From assembly GCA_021806865.1 (NCBI GenBank), contig JAKAPU010000074.1, forward strand, positions 1 through 11,631: a DNA stretch of 11,631 nucleotides, read 5' to 3'. A program made the translations under genes and the position numbers. The stretch is from an archaeon (lineage in GTDB: Archaea; Thermoproteota; Nitrososphaeria; Nitrososphaerales; CADDZS01). Below, in pieces: positions 1 through 6,106 of the stretch. Positions within the stretch are counted from its first letter, which is position 1, and every line of letters begins with the position of its first letter. The notes under the pieces were generated by a model. The model searched no databases. It had not been told where the DNA came from and saw nothing but the letters and a program-made list of their open reading frames with translations.

Positions 1-2
1 CA

Positions 3-30
3 GAGTAGTCACTTCTTAATCTGTCCACTT
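3..30. repeat. Degenerate 28-bp module at left edge
   Basis: TGTCCACTT at 22-30 has, at the same offset as the other modules, GAGTAGTCA at 3-11, which matches AAGTAGACA at seven of nine bases. This suggests the array starts with a decayed fourth module and may continue to the left of the window. The weak arm could be chance. Confidence 0.4.
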
Positions 31-44
31 CGGCCAAGGGGTGG

Positions 45-72
45 AAGTGGACAATTTCTATTTTGTCCACTT
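45..72. repeat. 28-bp inverted module, copy 1
   Basis: AAGTGGACA, a 10-base AT-rich spacer, then TGTCCACTT. The two arms are exact reverse complements, giving a 28-bp palindrome that would suit a dimeric DNA-binding protein. It is also flanked by an opposed pairing: 22-31 and 44-53 are a perfect 10-bp inverted repeat with a 12-base loop, so arms can be read outward or inward. Confidence 0.8.
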
Positions 73-76
73 TCTA

Positions 77-104
77 AAGTAGACAAATTTTGTCGTGTCC
101 ACTT
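77..104. repeat. 28-bp inverted module, copy 2
   Basis: AAGTAGACA, a 10-base spacer, then TGTCCACTT. One base of the left arm differs from copy 1. It begins four bases after copy 1 ends, so the modules sit 32 bases apart, about three helical turns. Confidence 0.8.
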
Positions 105-279
105 TTTCTCACATCCCGTTTAGCACGGTGTCCACTTGCGTTTTAAGCAAACCATCGTTTAGATAGGCATCTATCATATTGTGTGTGTTTTCCCGTACGT
201 GCATCGGCAATTGACCGCGTCTCCTGTAGGGACGCCAAGTCGCCAGTCGTACTGGAAGTTGTGAACCTTTTCTGACAAG

Positions 280-307
280 AAGTAGACACATCCGATTTTG
301 TCCACTT
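280..307. repeat. 28-bp inverted module, copy 3
   Basis: AAGTAGACA, a 10-base spacer, then TGTCCACTT. The left arm carries the same one-base variant as copy 2 and the spacer is again exactly 10 bases. The right arm is embedded in a second perfect inverted repeat: ATTTTGTC at 295-302 and GACAAAAT at 308-315 with the 5-base loop CACTT. A further half site follows at 326-334. Confidence 0.8.
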
Positions 308-334
308 GACAAAATTATTCATTGCTGTCCACTT

Positions 335-814
335 CTAGTTTGACATAAACACACAATCAACGAAAAATGATAGCGTCTGGTGCAGAAATACAAGCAGACG
401 TCCTAGGCACGTAATCCGCTGCGCCATGACGTGAAACAAACTGCTCTTCCCTTTCGTAGGAGATGGAGGAGAAGCTAGGAATTCACCTCCCCACTCACCT
501 CTGCATTGCCCTTGCACGGCAAACCCAAAAACCAGGGTGATATGCGCTCGTGATCCATCCATTTTTTGACCATGGAACAAGTGCCGCATGGCTGGGGATC
601 CAAGGTGATTCCGAACTTCGAATCATCTTTTCATGCGAGCGTGGCGATACCAGTTTTCCTTCCCTCTTTGCGTTTCTCCAATGATTTGGACAGTCAGAGG
701 GAGAGCTGGACTCGCGTAATTCGATTGAATCAACTTTCGAAGTCAGAGAGCAGCTTGCAGTTTGCCTCCTTCCTTTCAATGTAGCTCTACTGCTAAGATC
801 TCGTGTCTCGGACG
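335..814. other. Non-coding or unrecognised stretch, about 480 bases
   Basis: I see no gene here that I can support. Several open frames exist on both strands (for example 566-784 + and 495-779 -), but none has a ribosome site, a recognisable motif or a fit with the neighbouring operon. A TTGACA sits at 340-345, directly after the last TGTCCACTT word, and would suit a bacterial -35 box, but no good -10 hexamer lies at the right distance. The stretch may hold the promoter and leader for the genes starting near 828. Confidence 0.4.
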
Positions 815-827
815 ATGGTGACCTCCA

Positions 828-968
828 ATGAATGGAAGAAAGAACGAATTGAAGAACGACGACGAAAAACGGCTGCGAACACTGCGCGAGTTAAGGCAGG
901 ACCTTGACAAGCGCGAAGCTGGAGGAGTCGTGTGCTACTTCTCAGTCGATCTTGGGGAGGGGTTCTAG
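828..968 (+). CDS. Small charged hypothetical protein (46 aa)
   Basis: Not recognised. This short frame is opened by ATG at 828 just after an in-frame TGA at 819-821, and closed by TAG at 966-968. Residues 4-31 are dense in Lys, Arg, Glu and Asp with Leu at regular spacing (LRTLRELRQDL), as expected for an amphipathic or coiled-coil helix. The tail is more hydrophobic (GVVCYFSVDL). The stop is four bases before the ATG of the next small gene, which fits a coupled operon. No clear Shine-Dalgarno precedes it. A competing frame at 815-907 (30 codons) overlaps it in another phase, so the coding status is uncertain. Confidence 0.4.
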   Translation: MNGRKNELKNDDEKRLRTLRELRQDLDKREAGGVVCYFSVDLGEGF

Positions 969-972
969 TCAG

Positions 973-1161
973 ATGCAACCCCTAATGGCTCAAGAAATTG
1001 ATCGGCTAGACCAAATGGACATCGTAATCGGTCTCTCTGACTCAGAAGCAAGGTATCTTGTCCAAATATGGCGAATATGTGCGCAAGCTCCTGCATCCTC
1101 CCCGAAACAGGCTACGGACAGGTTGCAAGGAACAACTAAGGCAAGGAGGGAAGTGATGTAA
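973..1161 (+). CDS. Small hypothetical protein with IGLSDSE..YL..W motif (62 aa)
   Basis: Not recognised. I chose ATG 973 because a purine-rich GGGGAGGGG (954-962) lies 10 bases upstream. The frame also extends to TTG 904, which would overlap the previous small gene. The stop at 1159-1161 is two bases before the ATG of the next gene, so this is probably the second member of a co-transcribed run. Residues 19-33 read IGLSDSEARYLVQIW. A clearly similar segment, IGLTEDEVKYLITSW, occurs in exon 2 of the intron-split gene downstream (5057-5101), which suggests related structure or a shared binding partner. No membrane segment or signal peptide is seen, and the C-terminal 20 residues are basic. Confidence 0.55.
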   Translation: MQPLMAQEIDRLDQMDIVIGLSDSEARYLVQIWRICAQAPASSPKQATDRLQGTTKARREVM

Positions 1162-1163
1162 GA

Positions 1164-1604
1164 ATGTCAGTGAAGAAACTCATCTTTTCAGCTGCCGCGT
1201 CACTGCTCTTCCTGTGGTTTGTCGTGCCTCTGCTGGGGATGGACACCGCTGTGTCTATGATTGGAACAGCCACGGTACTTGTTGTGGCCGTCTTTTCAGT
1301 ATCAGCGGCAGGTTTGATCGCCGAAGGGTGTACCTCACTCATGAACAACGGCAAGTTGCCACTTCTAAAATCTTCAATGAAACAGGGGCAACCGGCTCAG
1401 GAGCTTGCGGATCCGGATGTCGCTTCAGTGTTAGGCGATCTTGGTAAACGCGTCAAGACGCTTGAGGAAATTTTCGCAACTTTTCCGAAGGAAGAAACAT
1501 CAGCACCCTCAGCACTTCAGCAGAGTGCGTCGCAAAAGCAGAACAACAACAGCAGAAAGAACCGTGTCGACGTTCTTCTCGGTGCAAAGGAGGTCACTGT
1601 GTAA
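1164..1604 (+). CDS. Small membrane protein with two N-terminal helices (146 aa)
   Basis: Not assigned to a family. Residues about 5-25 and 31-53 are strongly hydrophobic and form two likely transmembrane helices separated by a very short turn, giving a hairpin in the cytoplasmic membrane. The rest (about 58-146) is hydrophilic. It contains a short likely helix (DVASVLGDLGKRVKTLEEIF, about 84-103) and a low-complexity Gln/Asn/Ser-rich linker (about 118-131). The segment resembles a membrane-anchored adaptor or tether, but that is inference. AAGGAGGG at 1143-1150 precedes the ATG by 13 bases. The gene starts two bases after the previous stop and ends directly against the ATG of the next gene at 1605, so it belongs to the same operon. 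Confidence 0.75.
   Translation: MSVKKLIFSAAASLLFLWFVVPLLGMDTAVSMIGTATVLVVAVFSVSAAGLIAEGCTSLMNNGKLPLLKSSMKQGQPAQELADPDVASVLGDLGKRVKTLEEIFATFPKEETSAPSALQQSASQKQNNNSRKNRVDVLLGAKEVTV
1586..1596 (+). promoter_or_regulatory. Strong ribosome binding site for the split gene
   Basis: AAAGGAGGTCA, near-perfect complement to the 16S rRNA 3' end, lies eight bases before ATG 1605 and inside the end of the membrane-protein gene. It fixes the start of the intron-interrupted gene. Confidence 0.7.
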
Positions 1605-2103
1605 ATGTCCAACAGAAGACCCCCATATTATTTCCGAGGCGGACTCCCCAAACAAGCCAACCATCTTAATCAACCAAAGCAGCTACAAATCCTTGAACAA
1701 CGACCTCCAATAGGACATCATACCCCTGCAGCGAACACTCGGCGTAGTATCGAAATCATCAACGTTCCAAAGGAAGAGTATCTCAAACTCTTCACCTTCT
1801 TGCGCGAGAAGTACGGCAACAACATCCAACGGCGGTGGAATAGTTTTTACGATTCCACCTTTGCAAAAGTCGCCTTCCTGAAATCAAGCGAAGTGGTAGT
1901 TCTCTTCCTGACAGACTCGACATCGAAGCGGGTAAACCTGTTCGAGATGAGAATCTCGGACATCGAGCTCCCGCCAAAGATCGATGTCTCGCGCGAATAC
2001 TACGGCTACCTGAGGAGGCACATCGAAACCTGCGCAGCTGGGGGAAAGGCTACCTTCCGCCGAGGAAACAGGTTCTACAGCGCGTCACGAATCGCTACTT
2101 ACG
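1605..2103 (+). CDS. Exon 1 of intron-split hypothetical protein (residues 1-166 plus one base)
   Basis: Not recognised. A strong ribosome site and a start directly after the preceding TAA mark the N-terminus. Residues 1-45 are basic and rich in Pro, Asn and Gln, probably disordered. From about residue 48 the sequence alternates helix and strand (EIINVPKEEYLKLFTFLREKY, then VAFLKSSEVVVLFLTD). The unspliced frame ends at TAA 2109-2111, only six bases into the intron, so an automatic caller would report a 168-residue protein. The first base of codon 167 is in exon 1. Joining to 4755 gives the continuous strand-like segment RFYSASRIATY-AEDGTLVAELI and a protein of 408 residues, basic overall. 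The junction is inferred from intron structure and frame and could shift by a few bases. Confidence 0.75.
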
Positions 2104-2105
2104 GT

Positions 2106-2125
2106 GTCTAATTGAAAGATTAGAC
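2106..2125 (+). ncRNA. Perfect hairpin at the extreme 5' end of the intron
   Basis: GTCTAAT and ATTAGAC form a perfect 7-bp stem around the loop TGAAAG. It lies two bases inside the predicted intron start and includes the stop codon of the unspliced exon 1 frame. It may be the first helix of the intron RNA or a local structure competing with folding of the 5' splice site. There is no T-run, so I do not call it a terminator. Confidence 0.5.
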
Positions 2126-2865
2126 ATGAAGGGTGGAGCAGGCACAAGCCTGCGATGATACTGCAACAGCGGAGCGGAATTATCCGCAGTGAAACTGCCA
2201 TGGGCAAGCTAGCGAATGCTGTAGGGAATAATGCCCGAATGACCAGTAAGATCGGTAGGGCTGGGCGTCCGCATTCGCGAGAATTGGACTCCCAAAGGTG
2301 AAAGTCGTCTGGCATGTTGACCTCTGAGCAGAGGTCAGCGTGGGGCTAGCCCCAGACATAGACAGCCGATAAGAACGAAGCCTAGTCGTTCGAGACGGCG
2401 ACCTTAGGACGGATATGGCAACGTTAAGGAATCCACAACAGGCAGACTGTTTGTCATGCGATGACACTAGGATAGTGCCTTCAATCGGGCGGCGAGAATC
2501 GATGACCCGTTCCGAGGCGCGCATGATATAGAGAGCCACTGCATTTGTGTGTAGAGAAATGCAGGAAATTCGCTTCCATTAGGAAGCGTGAGAAGCGACC
2601 GACGTGTCGCGACTCTCAATAACTGGTGGATGCCTAAATCCGTCTGCAGTAGTGTTCCCTACGGAACGTGAGAGGCGGCTCAATTTGTCCTCTGTCGATA
2701 AAGGACAGCAGGAATAGGACTGCTCGTCTGATTTGGTTGAGCCGAGTCCGAGGCGTCATAGTACCGAAAACGGCAGCTAATGACTGCTCTAAACAGCGGG
2801 AAGGACGCCAGTCCTGAAATCCGAAATCCAAACTGTATGTAGTATGAACAGATGCAAGAATCACA

Positions 2866-2877
2866 AAAGGAGGTGAT
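2866..2877 (+). promoter_or_regulatory. Perfect Shine-Dalgarno of the intron-encoded protein
   Basis: AAAGGAGGTGAT is the exact complement of the conserved 3' end of 16S rRNA and sits four bases before ATG 2882. It decides the start of the maturase gene, because an upstream in-frame ATG at 2852 has no such site. Confidence 0.85.
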
Positions 2878-2881
2878 TGGA

Positions 2882-4609
2882 ATGGTGGAATACAAGGCGA
2901 AAGACCATTCCGTTCTCCAGAGTGAACTCGCAGAACTTGCGACCAGATGGCCAGACATGCGCTTTATGCGACTGTATGACCTACTCTGGGAACGCGAGTG
3001 GCTTGAAGCAGCTCTTGATGCGGTGCTCGATAACGAAGGTTCAAAGACCGCGGGAGTAGACGGGATAACGAAGAGGAATCTCTTCGAAACCGATGAGGCA
3101 AGAACCAAGTTCTTAGACGAACTGCAAGAAGAACTGAAAACACGAAACTATCACCCATTTCCTGTTCTGAGGAAGTGGATCCCAAAGCGGAAGAAAGGTG
3201 AGCAGCGACCAATTGGCATTCCAACCTTGGCGGACAGAGTTGTCCAGATGCTTTTGAAGATGGTTCTTGAACCAATCTTTGAAAGTGATTTTCTGTGCAA
3301 CTCCAACGGCTTTCGTCCTGACAGGAGCACTTTGGAATGCATAATACCGCTGTATCAATACGGGAACAGTGAGACGAACTACAACTGGGTCATTGAAGGC
3401 GACATCGAAGGGTGCTTCGATAACATAGACCATGAGACCCTAATGAAGTCTGTCCAGAAGCGGATAGGCGACAAGAAGGTCTTGAGGTTAATCTGGAGAT
3501 TCCTCAAGGCACCAGTTAAGGAATACAACATACTTTCGAAAACAAGGAAAGGCACGCCGCAAGGCGGCATACTTTCCCCACTGCTTGCAAATATCTTGCT
3601 CAACGAATTTGACCAATATTGGTTCGAATGTTGGGGCAGATTCACTAAAGACCAACGGTATTATCGTCTCAAACAGGGAAAGGCAAACTGTGTTCTATGC
3701 AGGTACGCGGACGACTTTATTCTGAGTGCAAAAGGCACAAGGGAACAGGTCGAAGGCATTATGCGTGAAATACAGCAGTTTGCGCAGGAGCAACTCAAAT
3801 TGAACTTTTCGACTGACAAGACCCGATTAGTCTCAATTGACGAGGGATTCAAGTTTCTTGGATTCCAGATCAGTAGGGAGCGATTAGCGGGCTTCAAGTG
3901 CGTGCGTATCCGCCCAACCCAAGAGAATGTGATTCGGTGCAAAACGAAGCTGCAGATGATGCTTGGGAAGGACGCAGACATAGACGACCCTCAAGTCAAG
4001 ATAGTAGAACTCAACCGCGTTCTACGTGGATGGGCTTTCTATTATTGGAAGGTCAACGCTCGCAGTCAGTTCGAGACGCTCGATTACTACAGTCGTCAAC
4101 TATTCTTGCAATGGTATTGCAGGAAACACAAACTCAGCATTAGTCAGGCTGCATCGGCAGTGCTGAGAAGTGGTAGGATTGTCATCGAAAGAGAAGGAGT
4201 GAAATCTCAACTCTTCCGAATGTCAGACCTACCAAGCCAACATACTGCACTAAACCGCAAAGCTCTCTGGAAATATAGGTCTATCAAAAATCCGTATCTT
4301 AGCGGCGACTTTAACACCAATGCAATCATTGAACCAGACGACGCAATGAAAGAAGCAGAAGCAGTCCAGAACATTCACCCGCTCGACCTAGCATACGGAG
4401 ATGTCTATCTCCGTAATCGGATTAAGGCGTTTAGGCGAGATGGATGGCAATGCAGGGATTGTGGAAAGAAATCAAAGCAACTTGTCGCTCATCACGTGAC
4501 ACCTGTTCCCCGCAGAGGAAAGTACGATTCGGAAATCGTGCACCGAGTCGATAACCTAAGAACTATGTGCGCGAACTGCCACAGACAATTACTACTGAAG
4601 CGTAACTGA
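2882..4609 (+). CDS. ltrA: Group II intron reverse transcriptase/maturase/HNH endonuclease
   Basis: A 575-residue LtrA-like intron-encoded protein that would help the intron RNA fold and splice and drive its retrohoming. In order: RT0/RT1 region with TAGVDGIT (56-63); RT2 RPIGIPTLADRVVQ (109-122); NGFRPDRST (142-150); RT3 GDIEGCFDNID (173-183); RT4 GTPQGGILSPLLAN (224-237); the catalytic YADD (275-278); RT6/7 with KFLGFQI (324-330); maturase/thumb X domain from about 340, including LRGWAFYYW (381-389); then a D region and a C-terminal HNH nuclease with C524xxC527, HH 537-538, N558 and C563xxC566. All key residues are present and the length is normal for an endonuclease-bearing family member, so it looks intact. 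ATG 2882 was chosen over 2852 because of its perfect ribosome site. It lies in domain IV of the intron. The symbol is the generic family name. Confidence 0.95.
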   Translation: MVEYKAKDHSVLQSELAELATRWPDMRFMRLYDLLWEREWLEAALDAVLDNEGSKTAGVDGITKRNLFETDEARTKFLDELQEELKTRNYHPFPVLRKWIPKRKKGEQRPIGIPTLADRVVQMLLKMVLEPIFESDFLCNSNGFRPDRSTLECIIPLYQYGNSETNYNWVIEGDIEGCFDNIDHETLMKSVQKRIGDKKVLRLIWRFLKAPVKEYNILSKTRKGTPQGGILSPLLANILLNEFDQYWFECWGRFTKDQRYYRLKQGKANCVLCRYADDFILSAKGTREQVEGIMREIQQFAQEQLKLNFSTDKTRLVSIDEGFKFLGFQISRERLAGFKCVRIRPTQENVIRCKTKLQMMLGKDADIDDPQVKIVELNRVLRGWAFYYWKVNARSQFETLDYYSRQLFLQWYCRKHKLSISQAASAVLRSGRIVIEREGVKSQLFRMSDLPSQHTALNRKALWKYRSIKNPYLSGDFNTNAIIEPDDAMKEAEAVQNIHPLDLAYGDVYLRNRIKAFRRDGWQCRDCGKKSKQLVAHHVTPVPRRGKYDSEIVHRVDNLRTMCANCHRQLLLKRN

Positions 4610-4656
4610 AATCATCTATTCGTATTTCAAGTAGAGGATTAGGAATGAAGGATGGA

Positions 4657-4690
4657 AAGCCCAGTGATGCGAAAGTATCATGCTGGGTTT
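4657..4690 (+). ncRNA. Group II intron domain V
   Basis: A 34-base hairpin with the canonical architecture: an 8-bp lower stem starting AAGC (with the AGC catalytic triad), a 6-bp upper stem TGATGC/GTATCA capped by a GAAA tetraloop, a two-base bulge TG (4681-4682) on the 3' side, and the closing CTGGGTTT. This is the ribozyme's metal-binding active site. The match in length, loop and bulge position is strong evidence that the intron RNA is intact here. Confidence 0.92.
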
Positions 4691-4754
4691 GGGGAGAAGG
4701 GCGTGTGTTTCCTGCTTGGAGCAATCCAAGCGTGGCAGCACGCTTTTACTCCAG
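4691..4754 (+). ncRNA. Group II intron domain VI with branch-point A4748
   Basis: GGAG (4693-4696) pairs with CTCC (4749-4752), and AAGGGCGTG (4697-4705) pairs with CACGCTTTT (4739-4747), leaving A4748 as the single unpaired base between them. That is the expected bulged branch-point adenosine. An inner 7-bp stem (4714-4720 with 4725-4731) carries a GCAA tetraloop. A4748 lies seven bases from the proposed 3' end at 4754. The intron would end in AG rather than the usual AY, so the exact junction is the weakest point. Confidence 0.85.
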
Positions 4755-5482
4755 CGGAAGATGGTACGCTCGTCGCAGAGCTCATCTCTTCTGAAAGGGT
4801 GAGAATCTACACACAGGTTAGGGCAGGACTCTTCGGCAAGCTGACTACCAAGGAAGTCAATATCGCAGATCTCAAACCCGAACGGATTCCCATTCCTCGC
4901 GAGCTTCTCTTCATCACGAAGAAACTCTTCGGAAGCTACAGGCGATTCGACTTCCGCGTGCGAATGGAAGCAGCGGACCAAATTACTGGGAAGGCCTCGC
5001 TCATTTCTTCGCTCAACCTTCCAGAAGCTGCGAAGGCTTTCTTTGGAAAGTCGACAATCGGCCTGACCGAGGACGAGGTGAAATACCTCATCACATCTTG
5101 GGCAGGAGACATCGCAAACAAACGCAGGGCGCGCACTAACAACAACAAATTCACTGGTCTTCAAGCAGAGATAACTTACATCCCCGCACCTCGACGAACG
5201 CCGCAGACTTGCTCGCTCGTTGAGACCGCCGAGATTACGATCGATGGCGAGTCTCTGACCGTTGAAGAGAGACTTGAAGTGATTGGGCGCCTCGGCTTAA
5301 ACGAAGAGAGGCCACAATACCCCAGTGGATCGCGCCCACCACGCACACGAGCGACATTCTCTAGCAAACATCCAACTCCGCAATACCCTGCATTCAAGCG
5401 GAGAGAACTTCGAAAGCCCAAGGATCTGGAAAGAGCTCTTCGCAGAGAGAAAGAACAGTATGCGCCGCTCGCAGAGGTGTAG
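4755..5482 (+). CDS. Exon 2 of intron-split hypothetical protein (residues 167-408)
   Basis: Not recognised. This is the continuation of the gene started at 1605. The open frame extends back to an ATG at 4652, but its first 34 codons run through intron domains V and VI and are not protein sequence of the host gene. After splicing, C4755 and G4756 complete codon 167. Features of the joined protein: mixed strand/helix residues up to about 250, the segment IGLTEDEVKYLITSW (268-282) that resembles one in the small gene at 973, a basic patch NKRRARTNNNK (about 287-297), and a Pro/Arg-rich basic tail (about 345-408) likely to be flexible. The charge suggests nucleic-acid or polyanion contact, which is only inference. 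It ends with TAG at 5480-5482. Confidence 0.75.
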
Positions 5483-5575
5483 AAAGGAATAGAGAAATGG
5501 ACAAAACTGATCTGTAAAATGAAGATCAACGGCCGTGTCCACTACTATATGAAACTGCGTGAAGAGAAAGCGTAA
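5483..5575 (+). other. Protein-like in-frame extension after the TAG stop
   Basis: Directly after the TAG of exon 2 the same frame stays open for 30 codons to TAA at 5573-5575, including an internal ATG at 5519 that starts the 18-residue peptide MKINGRVHYYMKLREEKA. The composition is protein-like and basic, like the gene before it. It may be a recently truncated C-terminus, a stop-codon readthrough tail or chance. It also contains TGTCCACTA (5536-5544), one base off the word repeated at the window start. Confidence 0.25.
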
Positions 5576-5581
5576 GGTATC

Positions 5582-5617
5582 GAGAAGCGTTTCGCTTCTC
5601 CCTTTCCAATTTTTTTG
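5582..5617 (+). terminator. Probable intrinsic terminator after the intron-split gene
   Basis: GAGAAGCG and CGCTTCTC form a perfect 8-bp stem with a TTT loop (5582-5600). A run of seven T follows at 5611-5617 after a pyrimidine-rich gap of about 10 bases. The gap is longer than in a textbook terminator, but the position, 100 bases after the last gene of the first operon and before the next cluster, fits. Confidence 0.55.
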
Positions 5618-5726
5618 GTCTGCCGAATCGAAAAAAGACGAGGTCCATCGCGGACTTCAATCTATGTTAATTTTCTAAATCCGACATGCATGCAACTGTT
5701 CTCCTTGAAGTTTCGTGGTGATTTGA

Positions 5727-5840
5727 ATGATCTACAGAACTGTTTGGAAAAGAAGCGTTTCAGACATTAGTGAAAGACCAGAGTCGGCAATGGGATTTGG
5801 TTTGCAGTTGAACTATGTAAGTGTAAAGACATCTCTCTGA
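5727..5840 (+). CDS. Possible small ORF (37 aa)
   Basis: ATG 5727 opens a 37-residue frame ending at TGA 5838-5840, with composition MIYRTVWKRSVSDISERPES at its start. There is only a weak upstream GGTG and no recognised motif. It fills part of the 390-base gap between the intron-split gene and the next clear ORF. It could equally be non-coding leader. Confidence 0.2.
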   Translation: MIYRTVWKRSVSDISERPESAMGFGLQLNYVSVKTSL

Positions 5841-5869
5841 AAAATCGGTACCCACCTCGGCACAGCCAC

Positions 5870-6106
5870 GTGCCCTGGCGCGGGCCTTATGAGCGCCTTA
5901 GTTTAGGGCGTGATAAATCTTTGGAATTCATACTGTTCTATGGCAGAGCCGGAACCTACAAGGTTCACAGAATCGAATCTCACGATTTCAAAAACGCGAA
6001 ATTTCTAGCGAATGAATTTCTTCTCACGAGGAAGAAATTAGAAAACAATGGCGAAGGTCTCGATGGCTATCTGTGCGTCGACATGGGAGAGTGGATTCGA
6101 GTGTGA
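5870..6106 (+). CDS. Hypothetical protein (78 aa)
   Basis: Not recognised. It starts at GTG 5870 if the longest plausible start is used. The frame is open upstream to 5774 without an ATG, and a TTG at 5921 is an alternative. No good ribosome site was seen at any of these. The sequence has an amphipathic strand (LEFILFYGRAGTYKVHRI, about 18-35) followed by a charged helix (NAKFLANEFLLTRKKLENNG, about 42-61), and so looks like a small folded protein. Its stop overlaps a GTG in the next frame (GTGA at 6103-6106), a layout typical of translationally coupled genes. This supports both genes being real. Confidence 0.55.
   Translation: MPWRGPYERLSLGRDKSLEFILFYGRAGTYKVHRIESHDFKNAKFLANEFLLTRKKLENNGEGLDGYLCVDMGEWIRV

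Larger units (their letters stand above)
3..334. repeat. Array of TGTCCACTT words in both orientations
   Basis: Exact TGTCCACTT occurs on the + strand at 22-30, 64-72, 96-104, 129-137, 299-307 and 326-334. Its exact reverse complement AAGTGGACA is at 45-53, and the one-base variant AAGTAGACA is at 77-85 and 280-288. The copies form two clusters (22-137 and 280-334) separated by about 140 bases without a copy. No convincing gene lies in this stretch. Such a density of one 9-mer cannot be chance. The pattern fits binding sites for a DNA-binding protein, such as transposase sites at a transposon end, initiator iterons or an operator array. No cognate protein is visible in the window, so the role is inference. 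Confidence 0.85.
2104..4754 (+). mobile_element. Group II intron with HNH-bearing intron-encoded protein
   Basis: A self-splicing retroelement of about 2.65 kb, in the same orientation as the gene it interrupts. The 5' end is placed at GTGTC (2104), which matches the first four bases of the GUGYG consensus. The 3' end is placed seven bases from the bulged A of domain VI. About 780 bases of structured RNA (domains I-III and the start of IV) precede the protein gene, and domains V and VI follow it. A six-base match fits the usual exon recognition: TCGCTA (2092-2097) in exon 1 is complementary to TAGCGA (2210-2215), a candidate EBS2. For EBS1, opposite CTTACG (2098-2103), CGTGAG at 2587-2592 or 2667-2672 would pair with one G-U, and GTAAG at 2246-2250 pairs over five bases. 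Insertion within a coding frame and the HNH domain argue against class C. Confidence 0.88.

Noticed and set aside
109..312. Possible 67-residue gene on the - strand within the repeat array
   Set aside because: It runs through the repeated words and several palindromes, so the open frame is best explained by repeat composition.
1..340. CRISPR array suggested by repeated short words
   Set aside because: The repeated unit is only 9 bases, occurs in both orientations and has irregular spacing beyond the paired modules. There are no uniform spacers of 25-40 bases and no cas gene.
495..779. Possible 94-residue gene on the - strand
   Set aside because: It starts at a TTG without a ribosome site, would be the only minus-strand gene, and the translation shows no domain-like pattern.
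566..784. Possible 72-residue gene on the + strand
   Set aside because: No ribosome site, no motif, Ser-rich low-information composition and no fit to the neighbouring operon; an overlapping open frame of similar length exists on the other strand.
2180..2539. Minus-strand open frame of 119 codons
   Set aside because: It lies in the structured 5' ribozyme part of the intron, which is RNA and not expected to encode protein on that strand.
2852..2881. ATG 2852 as start of the reverse transcriptase
   Set aside because: It lacks a ribosome site, whereas ATG 2882 is preceded by a perfect one, and the ten extra residues add no family motif.
4652..4754. ATG 4652 as the start of a 276-residue protein
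   Set aside because: These bases form a canonical 34-base domain V and a domain VI with a bulged A, so the first 34 codons belong to the intron RNA.
4616..5164. Minus-strand frame of 182 codons opposite exon 2
   Set aside because: It is antisense to the coding exon and to intron domains V and VI, with no motif or ribosome site supporting it.
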